Source: Chitinophaga caeni (GTDB lineage Bacteria; Bacteroidota; Bacteroidia; Chitinophagales; Chitinophagaceae). From it: DNA of 64,000 nt. Location of the stretch: assembly GCF_002557795.1 (NCBI RefSeq), contig NZ_CP023777.1, positions 1,306,001-1,370,000 on the forward strand. Reading direction: 5' to 3'. The position numbers and the translations under genes were made by a program. Numbering within the stretch: the stretch's first letter is position 1; every line of letters begins with the position of its first letter. Below are positions 47,395 through 57,069 of the stretch, piece after piece. The notes under the pieces were generated by a model that ran no database searches, had not been told where the DNA came from, and worked only from the letters and a program-made list of their open reading frames with translations.

Positions 47395-48351
47395 TTACTC
47401 CTTGGATTTGCTGGCTCTTTCCAAGGTAAGCTTTTCCTCTTCGGTAAGTGATTCCATGCCGGTTTCATTTATCTTATCGAGTATTTCATTCAGCTTATTT
47501 TCTGAAACTGTTCCAACTTTTTGATAAGGTACCGTGTCTTGCTTGTAAAACACTCTTTCCTTAGCTAAATATTGTGTAGAAGTATATTCTTGCCTTACTC
47601 TTTGCTCTTTTGGATGGAACAGGTGGCCGATGTTAAATAATAACTTGTCGAGCCAAGCCCCGATATCGCGACCTTTCTTTAGCTGGGCAGCATAAATCGC
47701 TCCCATGATGGCTCCGCCGGCGAGATAAAAATATATTTCATAATGATGGTTGCCATTTACATTATAGTTAGCGGCAATCACTAAAACGAAATACAACAGG
47801 CCAATTAGCCATACGGGGATTCCACCGCCTTTTAATGAAGTGAAAATGCGGTGCTTCGGCGCCAGCATAATGGATGCTACGGCAAATGCGGTAACAGGCG
47901 CCCAAGCCCCGAACACATTCAAACCGGTTGCCCGCAACCCACCTAGTTGCAGGCCGAAAAATCCGAGCATGAAAACCAGGTAACCTGCCCATCCAGCGAA
48001 TACGTACATCGGGACAATTTTTTGGTGACCGACAGCATGCTGCACGGTAGAGCCAAAGAACCACAACCATAAAAAATTACTAAATGCCTGGAATACGCCA
48101 ATATGTGTAAACATGGCCGTAATAATTGTCCAGGGATGCCAAATCAACTGTTCGGGATCGGATTGGAAAACGATCTTATCGAAAAGGGAGCTGTTAAAAT
48201 CTTGGTCGGTATAGTTTTCTATTCTAAATATTACCCATGTAAAGAACAGGAAGATAAACACCGTGATGTTGATCAACAATAATTGCGTTACCATGTTCTT
48301 TTCTTCACCTAATGAAAGGCGCGAACTTTTTTCTGAATCCACTAGTTGCAT
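47395..48351 (-). CDS. Rhomboid-like membrane protein lacking catalytic residues
   Basis: 318 residues, six membrane segments. It has rhomboid landmarks (TAMFTHIGVFQAFSNFLWLWFFGS, then a GLNVFGAWAPVTAFAVAS helix) but where active rhomboids have GxSG it reads GAWAP, and the last helix reads HHYEIYFYLAGGAIMGAI without the usual catalytic HxGG His (Tyr in its place). A cytosolic C-terminal tail of ~75 residues (RQEYTSTQYLAKERVFYKQDT...) follows. Probably a pseudo-protease. It is directly downstream of an active rhomboid gene on the same strand. Confidence 0.8.
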   Translation of the reverse strand: MQLVDSEKSSRLSLGEEKNMVTQLLLINITVFIFLFFTWVIFRIENYTDQDFNSSLFDKIVFQSDPEQLIWHPWTIITAMFTHIGVFQAFSNFLWLWFFGSTVQHAVGHQKIVPMYVFAGWAGYLVFMLGFFGLQLGGLRATGLNVFGAWAPVTAFAVASIMLAPKHRIFTSLKGGGIPVWLIGLLYFVLVIAANYNVNGNHHYEIYFYLAGGAIMGAIYAAQLKKGRDIGAWLDKLLFNIGHLFHPKEQRVRQEYTSTQYLAKERVFYKQDTVPYQKVGTVSENKLNEILDKINETGMESLTEEEKLTLERASKSKE

Positions 48352-48468
48352 GGCATAATACTTTATAATACAAAATTAGCGAATAATGCCGCTCCTACCC
48401 AGTATTTTTTATTGGTTCATCGATTTAGATGACTCCTATTTTATTAACAGGAGAGAGGCTATCATGGT

Positions 48469-49299
48469 TTAATAAAAATCCTTCCGGTTATTTCTATTCC
48501 AAGTTTTCAGCAGGATATAACTAAATAACACGCCACCCAAATGCGCGAAATGCGCCACGTTATCCCCTGCCACGTTCCTGAACCCGGCTAATATTTCCAT
48601 GATAATCATCGTACCGACGATATATTTCGCCTTTATTTGGAAAGGTAACAGGAACAAGTAGAAGTAAGTGTTCGGAAATAAATACCCGAAGGCAAACAAT
48701 ATACCGTATACGGCGCCGGATGCGCCCAATGTAGCCATGTTGCGGTATTCCTCTTGGAAATGCTGCAAGAAAATCTTGGCATTCTCCATAACAGTAGGAT
48801 CGTTAGGGTAATCCATCACCGCGTTTACAAGTTGTGTAACGGCAAATGAGCCGGAGTTGAGGTCGTAATCGCGGTAAATCTTCATAAAGGCATCGCTACC
48901 CGGCTCGTTCATAAACTCGCTGATATGCTTAGATAGCTCTACGTTCTCGTAAGTAAGTACGCCTAAATGGCATAATGCTGCGCCGATACCGCAGATCAGG
49001 TAAAAATTCAGAAATCGCTTTGGCCCCCAATATACCTCCAACTTGCTACCGAATACCCAAAGGGTAAACATGTTCATGAACAGGTGAGTCCAGGAACCGT
49101 GCATAAATAAGTGTGTAATTAATTGGTGCGGGCGAAATAATTCAGAACCCCAATAATGCAGTGCAAAGAAATTAACCATCTGGTTGCTGACCTCGGCGGG
49201 GAGCGATATTTCCACCAGGAATACTGCCGCGTTGATCAACATCAGGTATTTAATTACGGGGGGAAGTACCCCAAATTGCCCATATCTTGGGTAATTCAT
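48469..49299 (-). CDS. Rhomboid intramembrane serine protease
   Basis: 276 residues, about six helices. HGSWTHLFMNMFTLWVFG (the HxxxN block), GASGAVYGILFAFG (nucleophile Ser in GxSG), and HFAHLGGVLFSYIL (catalytic His). The ~60-residue insertion between helices 2 and 4 (HISEFMNEPGSDAFMKIYRDYD...) is unusual in length. Cleaves membrane proteins within the bilayer. Partner rhomboid-like gene follows on the same strand. Confidence 0.93.
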   Translation of the reverse strand: MNYPRYGQFGVLPPVIKYLMLINAAVFLVEISLPAEVSNQMVNFFALHYWGSELFRPHQLITHLFMHGSWTHLFMNMFTLWVFGSKLEVYWGPKRFLNFYLICGIGAALCHLGVLTYENVELSKHISEFMNEPGSDAFMKIYRDYDLNSGSFAVTQLVNAVMDYPNDPTVMENAKIFLQHFQEEYRNMATLGASGAVYGILFAFGYLFPNTYFYLFLLPFQIKAKYIVGTMIIMEILAGFRNVAGDNVAHFAHLGGVLFSYILLKTWNRNNRKDFY

Positions 49300-49326
49300 A
49301 AGCTAATCCTCTTTTTTAATCCTTAA

Positions 49327-50805
49327 TTACGATGTTAAGTCGGTATCACGCCGTTTTAACAACACCACGTTTTCAATATGATGCGTATGAGGGAACATAT
49401 CTACCGGTTGTATTTTTTCCACCGTATATTTCTCATGTAACAATGCCAAGTCGCGGGCTTGTGTAGCCGGGTTGCAACTTACATACACGATTTTTGGGGC
49501 GGCTATTTCTAATAATTTTTGGACTAATTTCTCATGCATACCGGCCCTGGGGGGGTCGGTTATAATTACGTCCGGCGCACCGTGAGCCGCGAAAAAAGCA
49601 TCATCACAAATATCTATTACATCACCTGCATAAAATTGGGCATTTTTCACGTCATTACGATCTGCATTTTCAATAGCATCGTCGATGGCCTCCTTGATCA
49701 GTTCTATCCCGATCACTTTTTTAGCCATTCGCGACACGAAAATGCCGATGCTTCCGGTACCACAGTACAAATCGTATACCACTTCATTACCTGTCAGCCC
49801 CGCAAAATCGCGGGTAACCTGGTAAAGCCTTTCCCCTTGGTGCGTATTAGTTTGGAAAAATGACTTGGGGCCGATCTTGAAGGTAAAATCTTCCAAGCGT
49901 TCTTCCGCGTAGCCTTTCCCAAAATAAACCTTGGGTTCCAGGTCAAAAATGCTATCGTTCTTCTTCGGGTTAAAGGTATATAATAAGGTAGTAATAGAGG
50001 GAACCTTCGCCAGCAAGTGATCTAGTAATGCGATACGTTCTTCCTTGCTTTCATGGTGCAATACGAGGTTTACCATCACTTCGCCGGTTCTAAGAACCCG
50101 GATCACGAGGTTGCGCAACCAACCCTCGTGGTTGCGGATATCGTAAAAAGGTAAATTATTTGCCAGGGCATATTCCTTGATCGTGTTACGGATAAGGTTG
50201 GTAGGTTCGTCTTGCAAGTAGCAAGTATTGATATCCAAAACTTTATCAAACAACCTCGGTACATGAAAGCCCAGTGCCGAACGTTGCATGATTTCCCCAT
50301 CGCCGGCAGCGGCAATTTCTTCAGTCGTGAGGTAAGCCTTGTTGCTGAAGGTGAATTCCAGCTTGTTCCGGTATTTTTCGGTGAGCTCTGAACCAAGTAT
50401 CGGGTTCATTTCCGGTAAAGGCATCCTCCCGATCCGGCTCAAGTGATCCTGCACCTGCTGTTGTTTATATTGTAATTGTAATGAATATGGCATCATCTGC
50501 CATTTACACCCGCCGCAAAGCCCGAAATGCTCGCAAAACGGCTCCACGCGATCCGGCGAATAGGTATGAATGGTAGTAGCTTTACCTTCAGCCCAATCTT
50601 TCTTGTTTTTACTCAACCTCACATCTACCACATCCCCGGGCATGACGCCCCCTTCGATGAAGATCACTTTTCCATCAATTTTCGCTAAGGCCTTACCTTC
50701 CGCGGCATATCCCGTAACGGGAACATCGGTTAAAACAACATTCTTTTTTCTCACGCTTGCAAAGGTAGGATTTCCCTTCGCTAAAATCGAATGGTTTAGG
50801 ATCAA
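49327..50805 (-). CDS. 23S rRNA (uracil-C5)-methyltransferase, RlmD/RumA type
   Basis: 492 residues. N-terminal TRAM domain (VVLTDVPVTGYAAEGKALAKIDGKVIFIEGGVMPGDVVDVRLSK), an iron-sulfur motif CEHFGLCGGCKWQ (cluster Cys plus a distant one) and a C-terminal SAM-dependent domain: DLYCGTGSIGIF, and the catalytic YVSCNPATQARDL (Cys nucleophile). All TrmA-fold residues are retained. Target uridine is inferred from the family (U1939). Confidence 0.95.
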   Translation of the reverse strand: MILNHSILAKGNPTFASVRKKNVVLTDVPVTGYAAEGKALAKIDGKVIFIEGGVMPGDVVDVRLSKNKKDWAEGKATTIHTYSPDRVEPFCEHFGLCGGCKWQMMPYSLQLQYKQQQVQDHLSRIGRMPLPEMNPILGSELTEKYRNKLEFTFSNKAYLTTEEIAAAGDGEIMQRSALGFHVPRLFDKVLDINTCYLQDEPTNLIRNTIKEYALANNLPFYDIRNHEGWLRNLVIRVLRTGEVMVNLVLHHESKEERIALLDHLLAKVPSITTLLYTFNPKKNDSIFDLEPKVYFGKGYAEERLEDFTFKIGPKSFFQTNTHQGERLYQVTRDFAGLTGNEVVYDLYCGTGSIGIFVSRMAKKVIGIELIKEAIDDAIENADRNDVKNAQFYAGDVIDICDDAFFAAHGAPDVIITDPPRAGMHEKLVQKLLEIAAPKIVYVSCNPATQARDLALLHEKYTVEKIQPVDMFPHTHHIENVVLLKRRDTDLTS

Positions 50806-50905
50806 AGTTGAATGCCTGTGCAGCGATGACTTTTAAATCGTATACTACCGTTCCCAAAATTATCGTTTGTTATGCATATCCTTTTTTCGTTATTTTACAA
50901 AACCT

Positions 50906-52312
50906 ATGCAAAAGCTATTATTCTTATTACTCGGCATATTTTCAGCGGCAAGCATGTCGGCCCAAGGCTATGAAATTAGCGTGAAAGTGAGCCCCTATAC
51001 TTCCGGATATTATTATTTGGGGCATTATATGGGGAAAAATACGTATTTGGCAGATTCCGCTAAGATGGATGCTAACGGGGTAGCGGTTATTAAGGGTGAT
51101 AAAGCGTTGATCGGCGGTATTTACTTGATCGTAATGCCTGGGAAACAGCGCTATTTTGAAATCCTGCTAGATAAACAGCAAAAATTTTCAATCGAAACAG
51201 ATACTTCTAACTTTATACAACTGGCCAAGTTCAAAAACTCTCCCGATAATGATCTTTTCTACGAATACAACCGCTACTTAGCAACGGAAGCCGCGGCCAA
51301 TGAAAAGTTAAGGAAGCAATTTGCCGCAGCCCGTACTGCTGCCGATACAGCAGCGGTAAAAGAAGGGGAAAAAGCTTTTGGCAAAAGACTGCAAGCGCAT
51401 AGGGAAGATATCATTAAGAAGGCGCCGAAGTCATTATTGGCTAGCATTTTCCTGGCCATGAAAGAACCGGAAGTGCCCCCGATGCCGAAGAAAGCAGATG
51501 GAAGCCTAGACTCAACATATCCATACTTATATTATAAATCAAAATATTGGGATCACTTCAACTTTGCAGATGAAAGGCTGGTTCGCACGCCAATCATAGA
51601 AAATAAATTGGAGAAATATTTCAAGCAATTGGTACCGATGCACCCGGATTCGGTGATTGCTGCTTGTGATGACCTGATCGGTAGGGCGAGTAAGAACCCT
51701 GAAATGTTCAAATACTTCGTTTGGTGGTGTACTTATAAATACGAACAATCGCCTTACATGGGCTTCGACGCCGTTTTTGTTCACCTGGTAGAAAAATATT
51801 ACGTGAGTGGAAAAGTAAACTGGATCTCGGATGAACAATTGAACAAGATCATCAACCGCGCATATAGTATGGCGCCTAACTTGATCGGGCAAAAAGCAGC
51901 GCCGCTAGAGCTGGAAGATTCATTATCCAAACCTGTATCCTTATATAATATCAAGGCAAAATATACGGTGCTCGTATTCTGGGACCCAACATGCGGGCAT
52001 TGTAAAACGGAAATTCCCCGCCTGGACTCCGCGTATAAATCGAGCTGGAAAAATAAAGGGGTGAAAATCCTGGGTATTAAAACGGAAGGAACGAAAGAGC
52101 AGTGGGAACAATTCATTGCAGAATACAAGCTCGATTGGATCCATGCTTGGGATCCGCAGTATAAATCAAATTACCGCCGGCTATACGATGTTTACAGCAC
52201 GCCCGTGGTGTACTTACTGGATGAAAATAAAAAGATCTTGGCAAAACGTTTGGCAGTAGAGCAGCTCGATGATTTTATCGATCATGTGGACAAGGCTAGC
52301 CGCGGGAATTAA
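50906..52312 (+). CDS. TlpA-like thiol:disulfide protein with DUF4369/DUF5106-type N-terminus
   Basis: 468 residues from ATG 50906 (MQKLLFLLLGIFSAASMSAQ, signal peptide); a longer frame begins at 50867 without a signal. Residues ~20-150 form a DUF4369-like beta domain, 150-330 a helical part, and the C-terminal 140 residues a thioredoxin fold with WDPTCGHCKTEIPRLD. Its cis-Pro is in YSTPVVYLLDENKKIL. Periplasmic disulfide or redox function is likely; partner unknown. It diverges from the RlmD-type gene 60 bp away. Confidence 0.88.
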   Translation: MQKLLFLLLGIFSAASMSAQGYEISVKVSPYTSGYYYLGHYMGKNTYLADSAKMDANGVAVIKGDKALIGGIYLIVMPGKQRYFEILLDKQQKFSIETDTSNFIQLAKFKNSPDNDLFYEYNRYLATEAAANEKLRKQFAAARTAADTAAVKEGEKAFGKRLQAHREDIIKKAPKSLLASIFLAMKEPEVPPMPKKADGSLDSTYPYLYYKSKYWDHFNFADERLVRTPIIENKLEKYFKQLVPMHPDSVIAACDDLIGRASKNPEMFKYFVWWCTYKYEQSPYMGFDAVFVHLVEKYYVSGKVNWISDEQLNKIINRAYSMAPNLIGQKAAPLELEDSLSKPVSLYNIKAKYTVLVFWDPTCGHCKTEIPRLDSAYKSSWKNKGVKILGIKTEGTKEQWEQFIAEYKLDWIHAWDPQYKSNYRRLYDVYSTPVVYLLDENKKILAKRLAVEQLDDFIDHVDKASRGN

Positions 52313-52425
52313 ATAATTTATTTGATATTACCCTTTATAATATATTTATTATCAAATTGATATAATTGATAACAAGTTCTTTGGCACAGTCTTTGGATTT
52401 TTAAAGACAACCAAAAAACTTGAAT

Positions 52426-53130
52426 ATGAGAAAGAAAATCCTGCTATCAATTGTTGCTTTGACATTTGCAGGGGCGTCTATGGCACAAGTTCGTGTTGGT
52501 ATTAAAGGCGGATGGAACCTGGCAAATGTTACAAAAGATAATAACGGTTCAGTTGATAACAAAAACTCCCTTAGTTCATATAATATCGGTGTAATTGCCG
52601 ATTTGCCCTTATCTGAAGTATTATCATTCCAACCGGGTATATTTTATACCGGGAAAGGTTCGAAATTGGAATCTGGAGATAAGAACAGCACTTTCTATAG
52701 CAAGTCTACTACTAACCCGATGTATATCGAGATCCCGTTAAACTTTCTTGGTAAAATTCCTATAGGCAATAATGCAAGGTTGTTTGCCGGTGTGGGGCCA
52801 TATGCTGCCTTCGGCGTAGCCGGTAAAAATAAGTATGAATATATTGCCGCTGGTATTAATGTAAACGGTGAAGATAATATCAAGTGGGATGATGATACAC
52901 CATTTAACGACGATGATCCGAATCAAGGTTGGGATAAATTCAAACGCTTTGATTACGGCGCAAACTTCTTAGCCGGTGTGGAAGTAGGGGATAATTTCCT
53001 GGTTTCCGCGCAATACGGACTTGGGTTAGCTAAGATCCGGTCAGGTTCCGATAATGGTTCGGATGATAAGTATAAAAACCGTGTCTTTAGCGTATCGATC
53101 GGTTATATGTTCGGTAGGGCGCCGAGATAA
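52426..53130 (+). CDS. Outer-membrane beta-barrel (porin-family) protein A
   Basis: 234 residues. Signal peptide (ILLSIVALTFAGASMAQ). Ends in the aromatic-rich barrel terminator SVSIGYMFGRAPR; repeat strands such as VGIKGGWNLANVT, FQPGIFYTGKGSKL and GVGPYAAFGVAGK. Matches the OmpW/PF13568-type barrel. Start preferred at the ATG 52426 (an in-frame TTG precedes). First of three tandem barrel paralogues. Confidence 0.88.
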   Translation: MRKKILLSIVALTFAGASMAQVRVGIKGGWNLANVTKDNNGSVDNKNSLSSYNIGVIADLPLSEVLSFQPGIFYTGKGSKLESGDKNSTFYSKSTTNPMYIEIPLNFLGKIPIGNNARLFAGVGPYAAFGVAGKNKYEYIAAGINVNGEDNIKWDDDTPFNDDDPNQGWDKFKRFDYGANFLAGVEVGDNFLVSAQYGLGLAKIRSGSDNGSDDKYKNRVFSVSIGYMFGRAPR

Positions 53131-53230
53131 ATTCTTGAATCGAACAAAATATGACATTTACTGTTGGCATTTTGTTTGATATAATTTTCAAACACAGAAA
53201 CCATCTTTAATCTCAAAAAAACAAAATCAC

Positions 53231-53830
53231 ATGAAAAAACTATTGTTTTTTGCAATAGCCATACTGTTGTCTGGCGCTACTTTTGCACAGGCAAAATGGG
53301 GTGTCGTTGCCGGTCCATCCTTTTCTAGCTACACGATGAAAGTAGCCGGGAAGAAATCTACCAGCGACCTGATTACCAATTTCAGGGGAGGATTTACAGT
53401 GGATCTGCCATTAGCAGATGAATTTTATATTCAACCCAGCTTGTTATATGCCGGTAAAGGAGGAACAGGTGATTTCTTAGGTACAGATGTTAAAACAAAT
53501 TTGAATTACTTGGAATTGCCTTTGAATTTCATGTATAAGCCGGAAGTTGGCAACGGTAATATTTACATCGGGGTAGGGCCATATTTTGCCTATGCCCTGG
53601 GTGGTAATACCGATGGTAATGATATCGAGTTTGGTAATAACCTCGGTGAAATGAAACGTTTCGATGCCGGTGGTAACCTGCAATTCGGTTACGAATTATT
53701 CAACGGTTTGAATTTCGGCCTTTACACTGATTTAGGTTTGGTTAACCTGGCAGGCGAAGGCGACAGCGATAACTCGTTCCGTAATACATCCTTCGGCGTG
53801 AATATCGGGTATAAATTCGGTGGCCGATAG
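53231..53830 (+). CDS. Outer-membrane beta-barrel (porin-family) protein B
   Basis: 199 residues, same fold as the previous gene: signal peptide (LFFAIAILLSGATFAQ), WGVVAGPSFSSYTMK, IQPSLLYAGKGGTG, NIYIGVGPYFAYALG, ending FGVNIGYKFGGR. Paralogue in tandem, 100 bp downstream. Confidence 0.88.
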   Translation: MKKLLFFAIAILLSGATFAQAKWGVVAGPSFSSYTMKVAGKKSTSDLITNFRGGFTVDLPLADEFYIQPSLLYAGKGGTGDFLGTDVKTNLNYLELPLNFMYKPEVGNGNIYIGVGPYFAYALGGNTDGNDIEFGNNLGEMKRFDAGGNLQFGYELFNGLNFGLYTDLGLVNLAGEGDSDNSFRNTSFGVNIGYKFGGR

Positions 53831-53866
53831 GCAAATAAATTATTGATATATATAATTTTATCTCCC

Positions 53867-53904
53867 AATACCATATACCGTAATCCGGTGTATGGTATTT
53901 TTTT
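53867..53904 (+). terminator. Intrinsic terminator after barrel genes A and B
   Basis: Arms AATACCATATACCG (53867-53880) and CGGTGTATGGTATT (53886-53899, one mismatch), short loop, then TTTTTTT. Confidence 0.85.
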
Positions 53905-54234
53905 ATCGGTACATGTTAAAATTCTCAGATATTAAAAATTGAACATTTGAAAACTATTTCGCGTTATATGCAGGTAATAGTACAGGTACAGGTAAATTAA
54001 CAGTCAAACCAGGATAGCAAGGGGTTTTATGGCATGTTTACCACATTAATATTGTGTAAAATGCGCTTTAAAAATTATAATTTTTTAGGTCGATGTTTTA
54101 TCTTGCGATAAATTTCACCTGTTTTTGCTGGCCAAGCATTTATTCGAGAACATAAGGTAACCCTAAATCATTCATTCCTTATCGAGATAAGAATCATAGG
54201 TTTTTTTTAGACATCGAGACAGTAACAATAAACA
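53905..54234. other. Intergenic region before barrel protein C
   Basis: 330 bp, no ORF or strong structure. Direct T-rich and A-rich tracts only; likely contains the promoter of the next gene. Confidence 0.35.
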
Positions 54235-54954
54235 ATGAGCATCTACCGAATCATCCGTTTTAGCATTCTCATGCTAACTATAGCAGTTGCTATTCCTTCA
54301 AAAGCGCAGGTAAGTTTAGGAATTGAAGCAGGCTATACAAGTTCAGATCTATCCTTGAAAGGTAACTACCAAGAATTTGCCAATGTAGGCAATACCACCA
54401 AGCCATTGAAAGGTTGGCATGTTGATCTGCAAGTAAATATTCCTTTGATACGACAAACCCTTTATTTGCAGCCGGTATTACGTTATACGACTAAAGGCGC
54501 TTGCTTGGAGTCATCGGGAATATTGAACCCGGATATTTATACCCCCGTAGGACAAAAACTGAAATTAGACTACTTCGATTTACCCGTAAATTTGGTATTC
54601 AGGCCTAAGTTGGGTAGGGCAGGTCGATTATTTATCGGGGCCGGCCCTTATATTGGGCATGGCTTGAGTGGAAAATATTCTTTCCAAACCCAATTCAAAG
54701 GAGAAGTAACCGATAAAAACACGCAGGATGTTGTGTTCACTTCGAAGGAAGGCAGCAGCCCCATGGAAGTGCGGCTCTATCCTTGGGATTTTGGAGTTAA
54801 TTGCCTGGTTGGCTTTGAGTTTAGAAGCTTGCTTACCATAAGCGCTAACTATAGTAAAGGATTTCAGGATATTGACAGAAATAGTAGTACTACGACCAAG
54901 AATCAATACTGGGGCCTTAGTTTGGGATTCTTCTTCAGCCGGGAAGATTATTAA
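54235..54954 (+). CDS. Outer-membrane beta-barrel (porin-family) protein C
   Basis: 239 residues. Signal peptide (FSILMLTIAVAIPSKAQ). Barrel landmarks LGIEAGYTSSDL, LQPVLRYTTKGACLE, RLFIGAGPYIGHGLSGKY, ending YWGLSLGFFFSREDY. A divergent third paralogue of proteins A and B, but separated by ~400 bp and a terminator, hence its own unit. Confidence 0.85.
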   Translation: MSIYRIIRFSILMLTIAVAIPSKAQVSLGIEAGYTSSDLSLKGNYQEFANVGNTTKPLKGWHVDLQVNIPLIRQTLYLQPVLRYTTKGACLESSGILNPDIYTPVGQKLKLDYFDLPVNLVFRPKLGRAGRLFIGAGPYIGHGLSGKYSFQTQFKGEVTDKNTQDVVFTSKEGSSPMEVRLYPWDFGVNCLVGFEFRSLLTISANYSKGFQDIDRNSSTTTKNQYWGLSLGFFFSREDY

Positions 54955-55100
54955 TTTCTATTTAAGGAAGCCAACTATTCAAAGTACAAAAGACCGATCA
55001 ATTTTATTGTATTGGAATAGGGGTGGTATGCGAATTTCCCGTCATAATTATATTCATTCTACCGAAAGAAATAATTAAGTCAAAGTGTGACAGTTATAGG

Positions 55101-55134
55101 GAAAAAAAATGCCACCCTGTATCTACAAGGTGGC
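55101..55134 (-). terminator. Intrinsic terminator after metF
   Basis: Arms GCCACC-YTGTA pair (55111-55121 with TACAAGGTGGC to 55134, one G-T pair) and, read on the minus strand, eight T residues follow. Confidence 0.85.
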
Positions 55135-55163
55135 CATTTAAATAAAATATCTTTCAATTCGGA

Positions 55164-56117
55164 TTATTGAATGGCTTCCATTACTTTACGAACCACTAGG
55201 GGTTTGCCCAAAGTATAATAATGCAATACCGGAACACCGAATGCTTTTAATTCCTTGGATTGCTGAATAAGCCATTCGGTACCTACCTGTTCAACCTCTT
55301 TGTCCGTTTTACATTTCAAAATCTCGTTAGAAAATTCTGTTGGGATATCCACTTGGAATGTTCTCGGGATGACAGAGAGTTGTTTCTTGGTGGTTAAAGG
55401 TTTCAATCCCGGAATGATGGGAACGTTTATGCCGATCTCCCGGCATTTCTTCACGTAATCAAAATATTTTTGATTATCGAAGAACATCTGTGTTACCACG
55501 TAATCAGCGCCGCTATCTACTTTTTGTTTTAAATATTGTAGATCGCTTTGCAAATTAGGCGCTTCGAAATGCTTTTCAGGGTAACCGGCAACGCCGATAC
55601 AGAATTTTGTTTTAACCCCGTTTTGCAGATCTTCTTCCAAATACATCCCGTTATTCATATGCATCACCTGGTGCAACAGGTCTATCGCGTAACGGTGACC
55701 ATTTGGCTCCGGTTCGAAGAATGTTTCGTTTTTAGGAGCATCTCCCCTGAGTACCAATACGTTATCTACACCAAGAAAAGCTAGGTCGATCAAGGCATTC
55801 TCAGTTTCTTCTTTCGTAAAACCACCGCAGATCAAGTGTGGAACGGCATCTACATTATAATGGTTCATAATGGCCGCACAAATACCCACCGTTCCGGGGC
55901 GTTTGCGAATTTCAACTTTTTCAAAAGAGCCGTCCAGCTTCTTCTTGAACATATGCTCGCTACGGTGATAAGTCACATTAATAAAAGCCGGATTAAATTC
56001 CATTAATGGATCCAGGTGATCGTAAATAGACTCGATGCTTTTACCTTTCAGCGGTGGCAAAATTTCAAAGGAGATCAGCGTATCCTTTGCTTGTTCGATA
56101 TGTTCAATAACTTTCAT
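55164..56117 (-). CDS. metF: 5,10-methylenetetrahydrofolate reductase
   Basis: 317 residues. FAD-dependent TIM barrel: ISFEILPPLKGKSIESI, INVTYHRSEHM, VPHLICGGFTKEE, DNVLVLRGDAPK, IGVAGYPEKHFEAPN, and DYVVTQMFFDNQKYF. Reduces methylene-THF to 5-methyl-THF for methionine synthesis. Monocistronic with its own terminator. Confidence 0.97.
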   Translation of the reverse strand: MKVIEHIEQAKDTLISFEILPPLKGKSIESIYDHLDPLMEFNPAFINVTYHRSEHMFKKKLDGSFEKVEIRKRPGTVGICAAIMNHYNVDAVPHLICGGFTKEETENALIDLAFLGVDNVLVLRGDAPKNETFFEPEPNGHRYAIDLLHQVMHMNNGMYLEEDLQNGVKTKFCIGVAGYPEKHFEAPNLQSDLQYLKQKVDSGADYVVTQMFFDNQKYFDYVKKCREIGINVPIIPGLKPLTTKKQLSVIPRTFQVDIPTEFSNEILKCKTDKEVEQVGTEWLIQQSKELKAFGVPVLHYYTLGKPLVVRKVMEAIQ

Positions 56118-56274
56118 AATAAAAGGCCGGTTTCAAATGCTATTCTTAAAGCCCGGCAAAAATAACATATCTCTAGGTCTTTCGCCACATCTTTTATTTC
56201 TATATAAACTGTTATAAGTTGCCGCTATTCCCGCCAATGTCAACTATTTTATTATTTTTGCTTAGTTTGAGTTT

Positions 56275-57042
56275 ATGGCGCTACGTATACATACACAGGA
56301 ATTGGTCAAACGTTATCGTGCCCGGACGGTGGTAAATCACGTTTCCGTGGAAGTGACCCAAGGTGAGATTGTTGGTTTGTTGGGACCGAACGGTGCCGGG
56401 AAAACCACGACTTTTTACATGGTTGTAGGCTTGATTAAGCCGGATGAAGGGCGAGTATTCCTTGATAATGAGGAGATTACAAAATTGCCTATGTACAAAC
56501 GTGCGCAGATGGGAATCGGTTACCTCCCGCAAGAAGCTTCCGTTTTTCGTAAGCTGAGCGTCGAGGATAATATTTCTGCCGTATTAGAAATGACCAATTT
56601 GACCCGGAGTGAGCAAAAAGAGAAATTGGAATCTTTGTTGGACGAGTTTCGCTTGCAACATGTTCGGAAAAGTCCGGGTGATGTACTGAGCGGGGGAGAA
56701 CGCCGGAGAACAGAGATCGCGAGAGCCTTGGCAGTTGACCCGAAATTTATCCTATTAGATGAGCCCTTTGCCGGGATTGACCCTATCGCTGTGGAAGATA
56801 TTCAAGGTATCGTAGCTAAATTAAAATATAAAAATATCGGCATCCTGATTACCGACCATAACGTACAAGAAACCTTATCCATTACGGATAGAGCCTATTT
56901 GCTATTCGAAGGTAAAATCCTGAAAGCAGGCACAGCGGAAGAACTGGCGGAAGATGAACAGGTAAGGAAAGTATACCTTGGCCAAAACTTCGTCCTCCGC
57001 AGGAAAAACTACCTGGAAGAAGCAGCTAAACAAAGTAATTAG
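56275..57042 (+). CDS. lptB: LPS export ABC transporter ATP-binding protein
   Basis: 255 residues. Walker [11 protein letters not shown]-loop in [13 protein letters not shown], signature [15 protein letters not shown], Walker [16 protein letters not shown], switch His in TDHNVQE. This exact arrangement (NFVLRRK near the end) is the LptB subfamily. Powers LPS transport to the outer membrane with LptF/G. A GH3-family gene follows 27 bp later. Confidence 0.96.
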   Translation: MALRIHTQELVKRYRARTVVNHVSVEVTQGEIVGLLGPNGAGKTTTFYMVVGLIKPDEGRVFLDNEEITKLPMYKRAQMGIGYLPQEASVFRKLSVEDNISAVLEMTNLTRSEQKEKLESLLDEFRLQHVRKSPGDVLSGGERRRTEIARALAVDPKFILLDEPFAGIDPIAVEDIQGIVAKLKYKNIGILITDHNVQETLSITDRAYLLFEGKILKAGTAEELAEDEQVRKVYLGQNFVLRRKNYLEEAAKQSN

Positions 57043-57069
57043 GCTTAACAATCTTCGATCTAATCCAAT

